A DNA stretch of 64,000 nt from Microcoleus sp. AS-A8 (GTDB lineage: Bacteria > Cyanobacteriota > Cyanobacteriia > Cyanobacteriales > Coleofasciculaceae), in the NCBI GenBank assembly GCA_039962225.1, contig JAMPKV010000001.1, positions 682,001 through 746,000 of the forward strand. Reading direction: 5' to 3'. The position numbers were made by a program, and so were the translations under genes. The first letter of the stretch is position 1; each line of letters begins with the position of its first letter. A model generated the notes under the pieces. That model ran no database searches. It had not been told where the DNA came from and was given only the letters and a program-made list of their open reading frames with translations. Positions 47,481 through 56,554 of the stretch are shown here, one piece after another.

Positions 47481-48146
47481 ATGTCGATAAGAGACCTACT
47501 TGCTAATGCGTGGCAGGCTTGGAACATCCACAGTGGCTGGATAGCCTGGAATTTGTTTCTTGCTTTTATTCCTTTGGCTTTGAGCTTTTGGCTATTCCGC
47601 AGAGCGTCTCAGTCACGATCGCTGTTATGGTGGGTGGGTTTTTTGGTTTTTATTGCCTTTTTGCCCAATGCCCCTTATCTGTTAACGGACATCATTCACC
47701 TGATTAAGGCGATTCGCGATTACTATTCAGTGTGGATCATTACCCTGGTTCTCATCCCCCCTCACATAATCGCGATTTTAGCTGGGTTTGAAGCCTATGT
47801 AGTGTCTTTAATCAACCTAGGTCATTACCTGAAGCAGCAGAGAGTGGGTCAATACGTCCTTTGGGCTGAGTTACTCACCCATGCTCTGTGTGCTATTGGC
47901 GTTTATCTAGGGAGATTCAAGCGCTTCAACAGTTGGGATTTTCTCACTCAACCGGATGATTTGGCAAGGAGTGTAGTCGATGATTTAACAGCTAAACGTC
48001 CTGTGTTGGTTATCGTAGTAACCTTTGTAGTCCTTACGGTATTGTACTGGGTGATGAAGCAGGTGACGCTAGGATTAGTGCTGAGAATGCGCCAAAGTCG
48101 CTTTGGTAAAAAAAGCAGGACTAAAGGCACGTCAACTGAAGTATAA
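47481..48146 (+). CDS. DUF1361 membrane protein
   Basis: A 221-residue protein with about six membrane helices. FLPNAPYLLTDIIHLI (about 58-73) and the YLGRFKRFNSWD motif (about 145) are diagnostic for DUF1361; a basic tail ends it. The family has no settled function. It lies 28 bp upstream of the gluconokinase gene and is probably co-transcribed with it. Confidence 0.85.
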   Translation: MSIRDLLANAWQAWNIHSGWIAWNLFLAFIPLALSFWLFRRASQSRSLLWWVGFLVFIAFLPNAPYLLTDIIHLIKAIRDYYSVWIITLVLIPPHIIAILAGFEAYVVSLINLGHYLKQQRVGQYVLWAELLTHALCAIGVYLGRFKRFNSWDFLTQPDDLARSVVDDLTAKRPVLVIVVTFVVLTVLYWVMKQVTLGLVLRMRQSRFGKKSRTKGTSTEV

Positions 48147-48174
48147 AGTATGAAAGATTGACTCTGGTGAAGCG

Positions 48175-49752
48175 GTGAATAATCAGCGCTACGTTATTGG
48201 ACTAGACATTGGCACTACCAGTACGAAAGCTGTATTGTTTACAGCCAAAGGCGATACGGTCTGTCGGTATGCCGTGGGGTACCCTTTGTATGCACCAACA
48301 CCCGGTGCAGCGGAACAAGACCCCGAAGAAATCTTCTCAGCCGTGATTACAACGGTGAGAAAAGTGATGACGCTCAGTCAGATTGAGCCAACTCAATTAA
48401 TGGGTTTGTCTTTTAGCGCTGCTATGCATAGTTTAATAGCGGTTGATGCACAAGGAAAGCTGCTTTCTCAGAGCATCACTTGGGCGGATAATCGCAGCGC
48501 CCATTGGGCCCAAAAAATTAAGCGAGAGCAGCACGGGCATGAAATTTATCTGAGGACGGGGACGCCAATTCATCCCATGTCCCCGTTTGTAAAATTAATT
48601 TGGCTACGGAACGAACATCCCGAAATTTTTGAGCAGGCGGCTAAGTTTATTTCAATTAAGGAATACGTTTTTTATGGATTTTTTCAACAGTATATCGTTG
48701 ATTACTCGATCGCCTCGGCAACAGGCTTACTCGATTTAAAAGCCCTCGACTGGGATCACGAAGCCCTGGAAATGGCTGGGATCACCACAACACAGTTATC
48801 CCAATTGGTGCCAACAACGCACATTGTCAAACCCATGCCAGCCTCCTTGGCTCAAGCGATGGGAATTTTAACCGATACACCAACAGTCATCGGTGCCAAT
48901 GATGGGGTGTTGTCGAATCTGGGAGTGGGAGCGATTCAGCCTGGAATGATCGCTGTCACTGTCGGTACGAGTGGGGCGGTGCGAACGATGGTGGAGCGTC
49001 CCATCACTGACCCTCAAGAGCGCTTATTCTGCTATGCTCTGAGCGAAAACCACTGGGTGGTTGGGGGAGCCGTGAACAATGGCGGGATTGCCTTGCGTTG
49101 GGTGCGTGACCAACTCACGGATACAGAAGTTCGGGCAGCTCAACGCTTAGGGAAAGACCCCTATGATTTGATCACAATGCTGGCTGAAACGGTTCCTCCC
49201 GGTGCGGGGGGACTGATTTTCCATCCTTACCTCATGGGGGAGCGATCGCCACTTTGGGATGCGAATGCCAGGGGCTCCTTTTTTGGTCTGAGTTTAAACC
49301 ATACCAAAGCTCATTTGGTCCGAGCTGTCTTAGAGGGCATTGTCTTTAATTTGTGCTTGGTTTTACAAGCCTTGGAAGAGTTCACCGGTAAACCCACACG
49401 AATTCAAGCCACCGGAGGCTTTGCGCGATCACCTGTGTGGCGGCAAATGATGGCAGATATCTTTGATCAAGATGTAATTGTACCCGAACAGTACGAAAGT
49501 TCTTGCCTGGGGGCGGCGGTTTTAGGACTTTATGCCCTCAAAGAAATCTCTTCGCTCAATCTTGTCTGTCAAATGATCGGTGAAACGTATCGGCATCAAC
49601 CGATTGCCGCTCACGTCGCCACCTACAAAAAGATTCTCCCCATCTACACTCGTCTTCTCAAAGCCTTTCAAGGAGAGTATGAAAGCGTTGCTCAACTTCA
49701 AGAAGAACTCACTCCTTCTACTTCTACAGCTCGATATAGCAATCCTCAATAA
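48175..49752 (+). CDS. gntK: Gluconokinase-type FGGY carbohydrate kinase
   Basis: A 525-residue FGGY kinase: DIGTTSTKAVLF (phosphate loop) at the N-terminus, GLDLGTTS-like start, SFSAAMHSL, TWADNRS, VTVGTSGAVR and the C-terminal ATGGFARSPVWRQMMAD that forms the ATP site. The GxS variation and HxxP insert fit the gluconokinase/xylulokinase branch; gluconokinase is the closest by eye but the sugar could differ. Start is GTG 48175 with weak RBS. Phosphorylation of gluconate would feed the oxidative pentose phosphate pathway. Confidence 0.75.
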   Translation: MNNQRYVIGLDIGTTSTKAVLFTAKGDTVCRYAVGYPLYAPTPGAAEQDPEEIFSAVITTVRKVMTLSQIEPTQLMGLSFSAAMHSLIAVDAQGKLLSQSITWADNRSAHWAQKIKREQHGHEIYLRTGTPIHPMSPFVKLIWLRNEHPEIFEQAAKFISIKEYVFYGFFQQYIVDYSIASATGLLDLKALDWDHEALEMAGITTTQLSQLVPTTHIVKPMPASLAQAMGILTDTPTVIGANDGVLSNLGVGAIQPGMIAVTVGTSGAVRTMVERPITDPQERLFCYALSENHWVVGGAVNNGGIALRWVRDQLTDTEVRAAQRLGKDPYDLITMLAETVPPGAGGLIFHPYLMGERSPLWDANARGSFFGLSLNHTKAHLVRAVLEGIVFNLCLVLQALEEFTGKPTRIQATGGFARSPVWRQMMADIFDQDVIVPEQYESSCLGAAVLGLYALKEISSLNLVCQMIGETYRHQPIAAHVATYKKILPIYTRLLKAFQGEYESVAQLQEELTPSTSTARYSNPQ

Positions 49753-49806
49753 TTCATGAGAATCTCTCTTGGTCTCGTGGAGCGCCCCAGCCTTGAAGCC
49801 TTCCAT

Positions 49807-50182
49807 GAACAAGCTAGAGAACTTATAGAAGCTTACTTCTAAACCTTCACCACAATACGCAATCGAACGTTACAGAGAAATTTCTGCAAATAATCAGGAA
49901 CTTGCCTCTGATGATATGAAAGAAGTAGTCAAGGCGGCTGACTACCAACGAGTTGATTCGTTGTTCGTTGCCAAAGGTCATCAGCAGTGGGGTAGCTTCG
50001 ACCCACACAAGAGCACGGTGCAGCTGCACGAACAAAAGCAGGCTGGGGACAAGGATTTTTTAGATTTTGCAGCCATTCATAACCTTTGAAGCGGTGCGAT
50101 TGTAATAGCTGTGAAAGCTGAACAAATTCCAGCCAAATCTACACTTACGGCGATTTACCGCTACTCATTGTTGTGCACCTAA
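49807..50182 (+). pseudogene. Decayed baeRF-family (eRF1-like) protein, C-terminal fragment
   Basis: In the frame of 49862 there is a fragment with IERYREISANNQE, AADYQRVDSLFVAKG, QQWGSFDPH and DFLDFAAIHNL, which looks like the C-terminal part of the baeRF3-type family of bacterial eRF1-like proteins. An in-frame TGA at 50087-50089 interrupts it; the same frame then continues with a recognisable end (SGAIVIAVKAEQIPAK, TLTAIYRY) to TAA at 50180. The region before about 49841 appears to be in another frame (QARELIEAYF), so at least one frameshift is also present. No N-terminal half is present. A remnant, not a gene. Confidence 0.6.
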
Positions 50183-50258
50183 ACCTGTAGTTACTCATCC
50201 GAAGCCGCCTATAAGTAGATTTGCTTTCTCGGTAGGTTGAAAGCAGCGAATATGATGC

Positions 50259-50319
50259 TACGATTCCCATGAGTACCGTGGGTCAAACGGGAATCGTACA
50301 GACGCAATTCGTTGCGTCT
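50259..50319 (+). promoter_or_regulatory. Tandem perfect hairpins in mraY leader
   Basis: Stem 1: TACGATTCCC (50259-50268) with GGGAATCGTA (50289-50298). Stem 2: AGACGCAA (50300-50307) with TTGCGTCT (50312-50319) around a TTCG loop. Both arms pair exactly. They sit 35-95 bp before the mraY start and could shape its leader RNA or be a mobile palindromic repeat. Confidence 0.5.
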
Positions 50320-50353
50320 ATTGTGAGGAGTTCGATAAAGGAATGAAAAGTCT

Positions 50354-51478
50354 GTGGTTGATGCAAAGTTATCTTCTGGACGGTCGTTAAATCCAACCGG
50401 TCCTAGACTTCTGACGTTACTGACTATTGGTTTGAGCCTGGGATCATTAATACTAGATTGGACAGCGGGGCGATCGCTCATATCAGATTTCTCAATGACC
50501 CTACCGCTGTTGATGTGCGCCATAATTACGGCTGCTCTCGGCTACTGGGCAGTGCCTCTTTTACAAGCTCTAAAAATGGGGCAGATTATCCGCGAGGAAG
50601 GCCCCCAATCACACCTACGTAAAGCAGGTACCCCGACAATGGGTGGCCTGTTTTTTGTTCCCGTGGCGGTGGTTGTCGCCCTCCTGTGGTCGGGAGTTGT
50701 GATGAGGGGGCAAGACTTTGGCTCTGTACTAGCGGTGTGTGTGGTCACCCTGGCCTATGCTGGAGTGGGCTGGCTGGATGATTGGCAAATTGTCCGACGC
50801 CGTTCCAATAAAGGAATTTCACCCCGCACGAAACTAGCCCTACAAATTGGCGTCGGTGCCTTGTTTTGTGTATGGCTGGCTTTCACTCAATCGGCAAGTA
50901 TCACCACCATTAACTTGCCCTTAGGGATAGCCATACCCTTAGGCTTCTTGTTTTGGCCGTTTGCCGTTTTTGTACAGGTAGCCGAAAGCAATGCCACCAA
51001 TCTCACCGATGGTGTGGATGGATTGGCAGCAGGGACTTGTGCGATCGCGCTTTTAGGACTGGGGGCGATCGTTGGCCCGAGTGCACCAGGTTTAATGGTT
51101 TTCTGTGCTTGCATGGCTGGCACTTGCCTGGGGTTTGTTGTCCATAACCGCAACCCAGCTACGGTTTTTATGGGTGATACGGGTTCTTTGGCCTTAGGAG
51201 GCGCACTAGCTGCGGTCGGTCTTTTGTCTCACAACGTTTGGGGCTTATTTATCATCAGCGGTATTTTCTTTATAGAGTCCCTCTCCGTGATTGCCCAAGT
51301 GGGTTACTACAAAGCGACAAAGGATGCGAATGGCCTTGGTAAGCGTCTCTTGAAAATGTCACCGTATCATAACCATCTTGAACTCAGCGGTTGGTCAGAA
51401 ACACAGATTGTTGGTGTGTTTTATCTAATGAATGGTCTTCTCGCGGTGTTGAGTTTGGCGATGAAGATGGGTCGTTGA
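50354..51478 (+). CDS. mraY: Phospho-N-acetylmuramoyl-pentapeptide-transferase
   Basis: A 374-residue MraY with about ten membrane helices. Motifs: GTPTMGGLFF, GWLDDWQIVRRRSNKGI, NLTDGVDGLAAG, FMGDTGSLALGG (catalytic Asp residues), and a PYHNHLELSGW end in place of the usual HHHFE. It makes lipid I from UDP-MurNAc-pentapeptide at the cell membrane, the first membrane step of peptidoglycan synthesis. Start is GTG 50354; AAAGGA about 11 nt upstream fits it and also a short ATG frame at 50343 (15 codons) that overlaps in another frame. As in many cyanobacteria it is not in a dcw cluster. Confidence 0.95.
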   Translation: MVDAKLSSGRSLNPTGPRLLTLLTIGLSLGSLILDWTAGRSLISDFSMTLPLLMCAIITAALGYWAVPLLQALKMGQIIREEGPQSHLRKAGTPTMGGLFFVPVAVVVALLWSGVVMRGQDFGSVLAVCVVTLAYAGVGWLDDWQIVRRRSNKGISPRTKLALQIGVGALFCVWLAFTQSASITTINLPLGIAIPLGFLFWPFAVFVQVAESNATNLTDGVDGLAAGTCAIALLGLGAIVGPSAPGLMVFCACMAGTCLGFVVHNRNPATVFMGDTGSLALGGALAAVGLLSHNVWGLFIISGIFFIESLSVIAQVGYYKATKDANGLGKRLLKMSPYHNHLELSGWSETQIVGVFYLMNGLLAVLSLAMKMGR

Positions 51479-51836
51479 GCCTTTTAGGATTTACGCCGCT
51501 GAAAGCTGGTTGAGGTTAGAGACTATCCCGGAAGATTCTCTCGTACTGTCAACGGCGTAACACTGTCCTTACCCAGCTTTTTTACCAAAACATCACGGGT
51601 TTAAAGCTGCTCACTAAAGCTCCGCACCCTTCAGGGCGTACAAATGTATAATCAAAGTATGGGCAGGGCGTTGTCCATTGGGCTAGATAGTGTAAGACGG
51701 GAAATGAGCTGCAACTATTGTTTGAACCCAGAATCCTCACGCCTTTAGGCTGAGGAGTGCGTCAAAATCCGTAGATGCACAGGGACTAAAGCTAGATAAC
51801 TATAGCGGTTCTCCATTGAGTAGAATACTTCAGCTA

Positions 51837-51866
51837 AGTAGGGGCACGACATGTCGTGCCCCTACT
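51837..51866. repeat. Perfect 30-nt palindrome
   Basis: AGTAGGGGCACGACA followed at once by its exact complement, and then TTT. It matches a type of palindromic repeat scattered in cyanobacterial genomes; it may also serve as a terminator. Confidence 0.75.
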
Positions 51867-52024
51867 TTGTGGTACACACAACGAAAACCAGCCATCACTC
51901 CGTCATTTCAACATGGGATGCCCCATCGAAACATGAAGACTTACGCACCGTAACAGCAGTTCAAGGATATGAGATTTTTGCGCTTATCTCAGAATAACGT
52001 AACTTCGTACTTAGTGCCTTCGTG

Positions 52025-52079
52025 CTATAGCTGTCCCCATAAAGGTTAGGACAGATTTAACGGCCCAAACAACCACGTA
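52025..52079 (+). repeat. Dispersed repeat copy A
   Basis: About 55 bp from CTATAGCTGTC...CATAAAGGTTAG to CAAACAACCACGTA. An inverted copy with about 85-90% identity by eye is at 60655-60710. Both lie next to GGCAGAA heptamers. Confidence 0.7.
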
Positions 52080-52192
52080 CTAGTGCAAGAAGGCAGAAGT
52101 CTGGAGGCAGAAGGCAGAAGGGAAGAAAGTTTGTACAGTAAGGTTTTTAACCTTTTTTCAGTGGTGGGTTATTTCTGCCTGGGTGCACTAGT
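52079..52192. mobile_element. Small inserted element candidate
   Basis: ACTAGTGCA (52079-52087) and its inverse TGCACTAGT (52184-52192) bound a 114-bp segment carrying GGCAGAAG heptamers and an AAGGTTTTTAACCTT dyad. The sister repeat at 60.7 kb runs from CACGTA into ACTAATAAAC without this insert, so it looks like an insertion. It has no coding capacity; it could be MITE-like. Confidence 0.4.
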
Positions 52193-52199
52193 AATAAAC

Positions 52200-52241
52200 T
52201 TTCTGCCTTCTGCCCTCGGCCTTCTGCCTTCTGCCTTTTGC
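52200..52241. repeat. GGCAGAA-type heptamer array (minus sense)
   Basis: TTCTGCC units with few variants, inverse of the GGCAGAAG units at about 52088-52121, so the two arrays could pair as a long hairpin. Confidence 0.7.
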
Positions 52242-52867
52242 TATAAACATCATCCGGATACCGATTCTCGCTCTCGAAGATACTATCGGCTGATTCAAAA
52301 GGAATTACAGTCCTTGCCATTGAAGTTCTGAGCTAATGATCATTCAAATGGCATGTGGAACCTCCGGAGTGTGTAGAGCCTCCCCACGCCTTCGGGTCGA
52401 TTCATAATCCTACAACTTGCAGACACCTCCACTGAACTAGCTCTGTGAATGTCTAAACAAAGTTTGACCCAGATTTGCTATACCCTGAACCTGTATTACA
52501 ACAACGTATTCTTTAGGGATAATTTGAGCACAAAGGCTCCCTATGGATTCATGGAGTGAATTGTAGCTGATCTCTCGATTACTCCAAGTTGCCGACCTCA
52601 AATACGGCTCAGAAAGTAGAGGAATGCTCAGAGATTCGTTAAACCGCTAACTCCGGTAGGATAAGTCTCCAGTAACACAATTTTTCATGAAGAGTTGTAA
52701 TACTCAAAGGAGCATCAAGTAAAGAAAACCGAACAATTCTGGAAATATCCCATCCGGACATTGGCAGGGTTCCTAATCAGCGCTATTATTTACAACTCAA
52801 GTTAGCTCAATGCCTTATACAATAGCTGGAATGGGTTTCAGGAAAGCTCACAATGGCAAGCAGTGGT

Positions 52868-52891
52868 ACTGTATGATTTCATACAGTTTTT
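52868..52891 (+). terminator. Tight hairpin with T run
   Basis: ACTGTATGA (52868-52876) and TCATACAGT (52879-52887) pair perfectly over a 2-nt loop, followed by TTTT. It lies 165 bp before the phosphatase gene with no gene in front of it, so it may end a small RNA or act within the leader. Confidence 0.55.
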
Positions 52892-53055
52892 CGATAGCTC
52901 TCCCGTTGAATAAATTTCTCCGGGAGAATGTCAGGAAAGTCCGATGCGGCTTGTGGAGCCTCTAGCTTAACTGTAGAGTGACCTCACAACACTTGAGGAG
53001 ATACCTGATTCCTATTTCTGGCAATAGTTAGATTAATTGTTTCTCTACTGAATAA

Positions 53056-54534
53056 ATGTTCCCTACGCCTGATGCTATGACAGCACGGCCTGCTCCGCGC
53101 CAACCCTCAAGCTCAACTGACAGCAATAGCCATAAAACTACTGCTGAAGGAACACCTGTTTCTGCCCTGAAAGAACTAGTGGCACGCTTACACCGGGAAC
53201 AACACAAGATTCAAGATTTGTTGAGTTCACTAGGGTTTGCCCTACGCAGCTTTAACAATTTGAATCAATTTTTGGAGTTAATTCCATTGATGGCGGCGCG
53301 CGTAACGGATGCTGATGGTGGTGCTTTAATTTTGTTCAAGCCAAACGGTCAAGTTAGGCTGGAGCAGCTACATTGCCAAGAAAGTCAAGCTTGTAACAGT
53401 ATTCGTAAAGCGATTGAAAAGGCAACTCGTGAAGTCAGAGCAACAAACAGTGAGGGGGGAACTGACTCGAATGCTCCCGTACCCTTAGAGCTGCTCCAAG
53501 CATCCCTCGACGAGCAGGTGAGTCAAAGTCTAGGAGCAGATGTGCAGCTATTTGGGACGCCGATTCTGATTCGCAATAGCGAACGAGGTCGTCTTTATGT
53601 GTTTAGCCATGATTCTAATTACAACTGGACTCCAACGCGACAGAAATTAGTGCGATTGGTCGCCGACCAAACCGCCGTTGCCATCGCCAATGATGAACTC
53701 ACCGTCGAACTGCGTAAGAAAGAGCGCTTAGATCGAGAGTTAGAAATTGGTGCCGAAATCCAACTGCGCCTGCTGCCGCGCCAATGTCCTCAAATTGAGG
53801 GGGTGGAATTGGCAGCAATGTGTAAAACCGCGAACCGAGTCGGTGGCGACTACTACGATTTCATTCCCGCCAACTACGACCAATTGCGTCCTAAAAAGCC
53901 GGATGATCAGGAAGTAACCGACTGCAAGCGAGCCTCTTTACCTTGGAGTGTTGTGATTGGCGATGTCATGGGTAAAGGCGTCCCCGCTGGTTTGATTATG
54001 ACCATGACGCGAGGGATGCTCAGGGCAGAAGTTCTGAATCGTCACTCCCCAGGGCGGATTTTAGAGCACTTGAATCGGGTTATGTATGCTGACCTGGAAA
54101 ACTCCCATCGGTTTGTCACGCTGTTCTATTCCGAGTACGACCCGCAGACGCAACTTCTGTCTTATAGTAACGCCGCCCATAATCCACCGTTCTTGTGGCA
54201 GGCATCAACCCAATCCATCCAACGCTTAGATACCGTTGGTATGCTGATTGGCCTAGAGGCCGATTCTCAGTATGAAGATGCTCAAGTGCAGTTAGCGCCT
54301 GGAGATACAATCATTTACTACACCGATGGGTTTACTGATGCGGCGAATCAATCTGGCGATCGCTTTGATGAGGAACGACTGATACAAGTTTTCCAGTGGG
54401 CGTGTGAGCATTGCAGTGGTTCTCAAGCCATTTTGGATTACCTGTTTGATCAAGTGCAACAGTTTATTGGTTCAACAAACCCTCACGGAGATGATATGAC
54501 GCTGGTCGTGATGCAGGTAAAATCTACCGAGTGA
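53056..54534 (+). CDS. GAF-PP2C (SpoIIE/RsbU-type) phosphatase
   Basis: A 492-residue protein. GAF-like domain at about 65-225 (LDEQVSQSLGADVQLFGTPI, VRLVADQTAVAIAN), coiled-coil linker (230-250), then SpoIIE phosphatase domain (about 255-490): GDYYDF, VIGDVMGKGVPAGLIMTM, NAAHNPPFL, YTDGFTDAAN and GDDMTLVVMQ. These metal-binding Asp residues are intact. Such phosphatases dephosphorylate anti-sigma-factor antagonists in partner-switching; the partners are not in the window. Disordered first 35 residues. ATG 53056 has no strong RBS; alternative Met at residue 8. Confidence 0.85.
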   Translation: MFPTPDAMTARPAPRQPSSSTDSNSHKTTAEGTPVSALKELVARLHREQHKIQDLLSSLGFALRSFNNLNQFLELIPLMAARVTDADGGALILFKPNGQVRLEQLHCQESQACNSIRKAIEKATREVRATNSEGGTDSNAPVPLELLQASLDEQVSQSLGADVQLFGTPILIRNSERGRLYVFSHDSNYNWTPTRQKLVRLVADQTAVAIANDELTVELRKKERLDRELEIGAEIQLRLLPRQCPQIEGVELAAMCKTANRVGGDYYDFIPANYDQLRPKKPDDQEVTDCKRASLPWSVVIGDVMGKGVPAGLIMTMTRGMLRAEVLNRHSPGRILEHLNRVMYADLENSHRFVTLFYSEYDPQTQLLSYSNAAHNPPFLWQASTQSIQRLDTVGMLIGLEADSQYEDAQVQLAPGDTIIYYTDGFTDAANQSGDRFDEERLIQVFQWACEHCSGSQAILDYLFDQVQQFIGSTNPHGDDMTLVVMQVKSTE

Positions 54535-54561
54535 CCCATTTTTTAAAAGGCAATAATCGTC

Positions 54562-54810
54562 ATGGTCATTGAAGGGATGCAAGTCGTACCCACTTTTTTG
54601 AATCACATCAGTTTTGGGCCTGATGCCCTGCAAGGAGCAAGTCATCTATTCTCGGTCGATTGGCATGGGTTAGCTCAACTCAAAACGAATACCGATCTGT
54701 TCGGTCAGGTCGCCAATGCGTGGAACAACTTTGTGAGAACAGGTCAAGCCTGGGCACTGGTGATCGGGATCGTTATCGGTTACTTCATTAAGAGTTTCAC
54801 CTCGTTTTGA
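54562..54810 (+). CDS. Small membrane protein, 82 aa
   Basis: Acidic/neutral N-terminal stretch (about 1-55) and one C-terminal membrane helix (about 62-80, AWALVIGIVIGYFIKSF). Follows the phosphatase by 27 bp on the same strand and precedes argH by 134 bp, so it may belong to the phosphatase transcript. I recognise no family, though small tail-anchored proteins of this kind recur in cyanobacteria. Start at 54562 preceded by AAAAGGCAATAATCGTC, with an acceptable AAAGG. Confidence 0.6.
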   Translation: MVIEGMQVVPTFLNHISFGPDALQGASHLFSVDWHGLAQLKTNTDLFGQVANAWNNFVRTGQAWALVIGIVIGYFIKSFTSF

Positions 54811-54884
54811 AAAAGTTGCAGATTGAAGGTTAGCAGGTTGCCAGTTAGCAAGGCAAACAGTTGACAGGTTATCTTCAAAACCTT

Positions 54885-54930
54885 TAACCTTCAAACCTCC
54901 AAACCCTTAACCTTCAAACCTCCAAACCCT
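54885..54930 (+). repeat. 23-bp tandem duplication in argH leader
   Basis: Two exact 23-bp copies (54885-54907 and 54908-54930) beginning TAACCTTCAAACC, in the AC/T-rich leader 15 bp before the argH start. Confidence 0.8.
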
Positions 54931-54944
54931 TTAACTTTCCAACT

Positions 54945-56333
54945 GTGACTGAACAAACAACCTGGAGCCAACGGTTTGAATCCGCACTACATCCAGCGAT
55001 CGCTCGCTTCAATGCCAGTATTGGCTTCGATATCGAATTGATTGAGTACGACCTCACAGGTTCGATCGCTCATGCCCAAATGCTGGCTCATACCGGCATC
55101 ATTTCCCCAGCCGAGGGAGAGAAACTAATCGCCGGTTTAGAACAAATTCGCCAAGAATACCGCCAAGGCAACTTTAACCCTGGTATTGATGCCGAGGATG
55201 TTCACTTCGCGGTTGAGCGACGCCTGACGGAGATTGCTGGAGATGTGGGGAAAAAGTTGCACACGGCGCGATCGCGCAACGATCAAGTGGGTACCGATAC
55301 ACGACTCTACCTCCGCGCTCAAATTGCCCAAATTCGCATCCAGTTGCGTGAGTTTCAAGGTGTCCTCCTCAACATTGCCGAAGCCAACGTAGAAACTCTA
55401 ATTCCCGGCTACACACACCTACAACGCGCTCAACCGCTGAGTTTAGCTCATCACCTCTTAGCCTACTTTGAAATGCTCCAGCGGGATTGGGAGCGCCTGG
55501 GTGAGATCGCGCAGCGGGTGAATACTTCTCCCTTGGGATGTGGTGCGCTAGCGGGGACGACGTTTCCCATCGACCGCCACTATACAGCCTCGCTGTTAGA
55601 ATTTTCAGGGGTCTATCGTAACAGTTTGGATGGTGTCAGCGATCGCGATTTTGCGATCGAATTCCTGTGCGCTGCCAGCTTGATTCTGGTACACCTGAGC
55701 CGATTGTCAGAGGAAATTATTCTCTGGGCTTCCCAGGAATTTGGCTTTGTGACTCTCAAAGACACTTGTTCCACTGGCTCCAGTATCATGCCCCAAAAGA
55801 AAAACCCGGATGTGCCGGAACTGGTACGGGGGAAAACAGGGCGTGTCTTCGGGCATCTCCAAGCCATGTTGGTGTTGATCAAAGGGTTACCGTTGGCTTA
55901 TAACAAAGACTTGCAAGAGGACAAAGAAGCGCTGTTTGATACGGTGAAAACCGTGAAAGGGTGTCTTGAAGCCATGACCATTCTGTTGCGGGAGGGAATG
56001 GAATTCAAGAGCGCACGGTTAGCACAAGCCGTGGACGAAGACTTCTCTAACGCCACCGATGTTGCCGATTATTTAGCCTCCAAAGGTGTTCCTTTCCGGG
56101 AAGCTTACAACTTAGTGGGTAAAGTGGTGAGAACTTGCCTCAAGAGTGATAAATTGCTCAAAGATTTAAGCCTGGAGGAATGGCAGGCACTGCACCCAGC
56201 CTTTGAGGGCGATATTTATCAAGCGATCGCGCCGACTCAGGTGGTTGCTGCACGAAACAGCTACGGAGGTACGGGTTTTGAGCAGGTACGTCAAGCTCTG
56301 CAAGAGGCACGCGATCGCGTAGAGTCGCGTTAA
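54945..56333 (+). CDS. argH: Argininosuccinate lyase
   Basis: A 462-residue fumarase/aspartase superfamily enzyme with [12 protein letters not shown] (signature loop, about residues 278-289), [12 protein letters not shown] and the catalytic [10 protein letters not shown] helix. It splits argininosuccinate to arginine and fumarate, the last step of arginine synthesis. Start GTG 54945 is preceded by repeated CTTTAAC rather than a clear Shine-Dalgarno. Ends before a GC-rich hairpin shared with the convergent small gene. Confidence 0.95.
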   Translation: MTEQTTWSQRFESALHPAIARFNASIGFDIELIEYDLTGSIAHAQMLAHTGIISPAEGEKLIAGLEQIRQEYRQGNFNPGIDAEDVHFAVERRLTEIAGDVGKKLHTARSRNDQVGTDTRLYLRAQIAQIRIQLREFQGVLLNIAEANVETLIPGYTHLQRAQPLSLAHHLLAYFEMLQRDWERLGEIAQRVNTSPLGCGALAGTTFPIDRHYTASLLEFSGVYRNSLDGVSDRDFAIEFLCAASLILVHLSRLSEEIILWASQEFGFVTLKDTCSTGSSIMPQKKNPDVPELVRGKTGRVFGHLQAMLVLIKGLPLAYNKDLQEDKEALFDTVKTVKGCLEAMTILLREGMEFKSARLAQAVDEDFSNATDVADYLASKGVPFREAYNLVGKVVRTCLKSDKLLKDLSLEEWQALHPAFEGDIYQAIAPTQVVAARNSYGGTGFEQVRQALQEARDRVESR

Positions 56334-56391
56334 TCATCCTGAGGGCGCTACAGCTACCGTCGGAAATTCCATCATTCATATATATATTTGG

Positions 56392-56425
56392 CTCGCCCTC
56401 TTCCCATTTCTGGGGGGGCGAGTCT
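56392..56425. terminator. GC-rich hairpin after argH
   Basis: CTCGCCC (56392-56398) and GGGCGAG (56416-56422) pair around a 17-nt loop that itself can pair (CCC/GGG). Located 58 bp after the argH stop. Confidence 0.55.
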
Positions 56426-56554
56426 TGGGGTAGGAAGCGGGCATCCATAGTATCGGTACTATTATGATGCCCAACTCAGCCTGCCTCAAAGCCGCTTAAA
56501 TGTGCCCACCAGGCAACGGCTCAGGGACAAGGAGAGTATCCTTTTCAGCCTTCA

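Larger units (their letters stand above)
51479..53055. other. Gene-free, repeat-rich stretch of about 1.6 kb
   Basis: Between mraY and the phosphatase gene there is no supported gene. It contains a 30-nt palindrome (51837-51866), a dispersed repeat (52025-52079), a possible inserted element (52079-52192), GGCAGAA heptamers (52200-52241) and a terminator-like hairpin (52868-52891). The + frame at 52083-52331 is a translation of repeat sequence. Confidence 0.6.

Noticed and set aside
52083-52331. 82-aa + strand frame
   Set aside because: Translates GGCAGAA heptamers and the possible insert; no ribosome-binding site.
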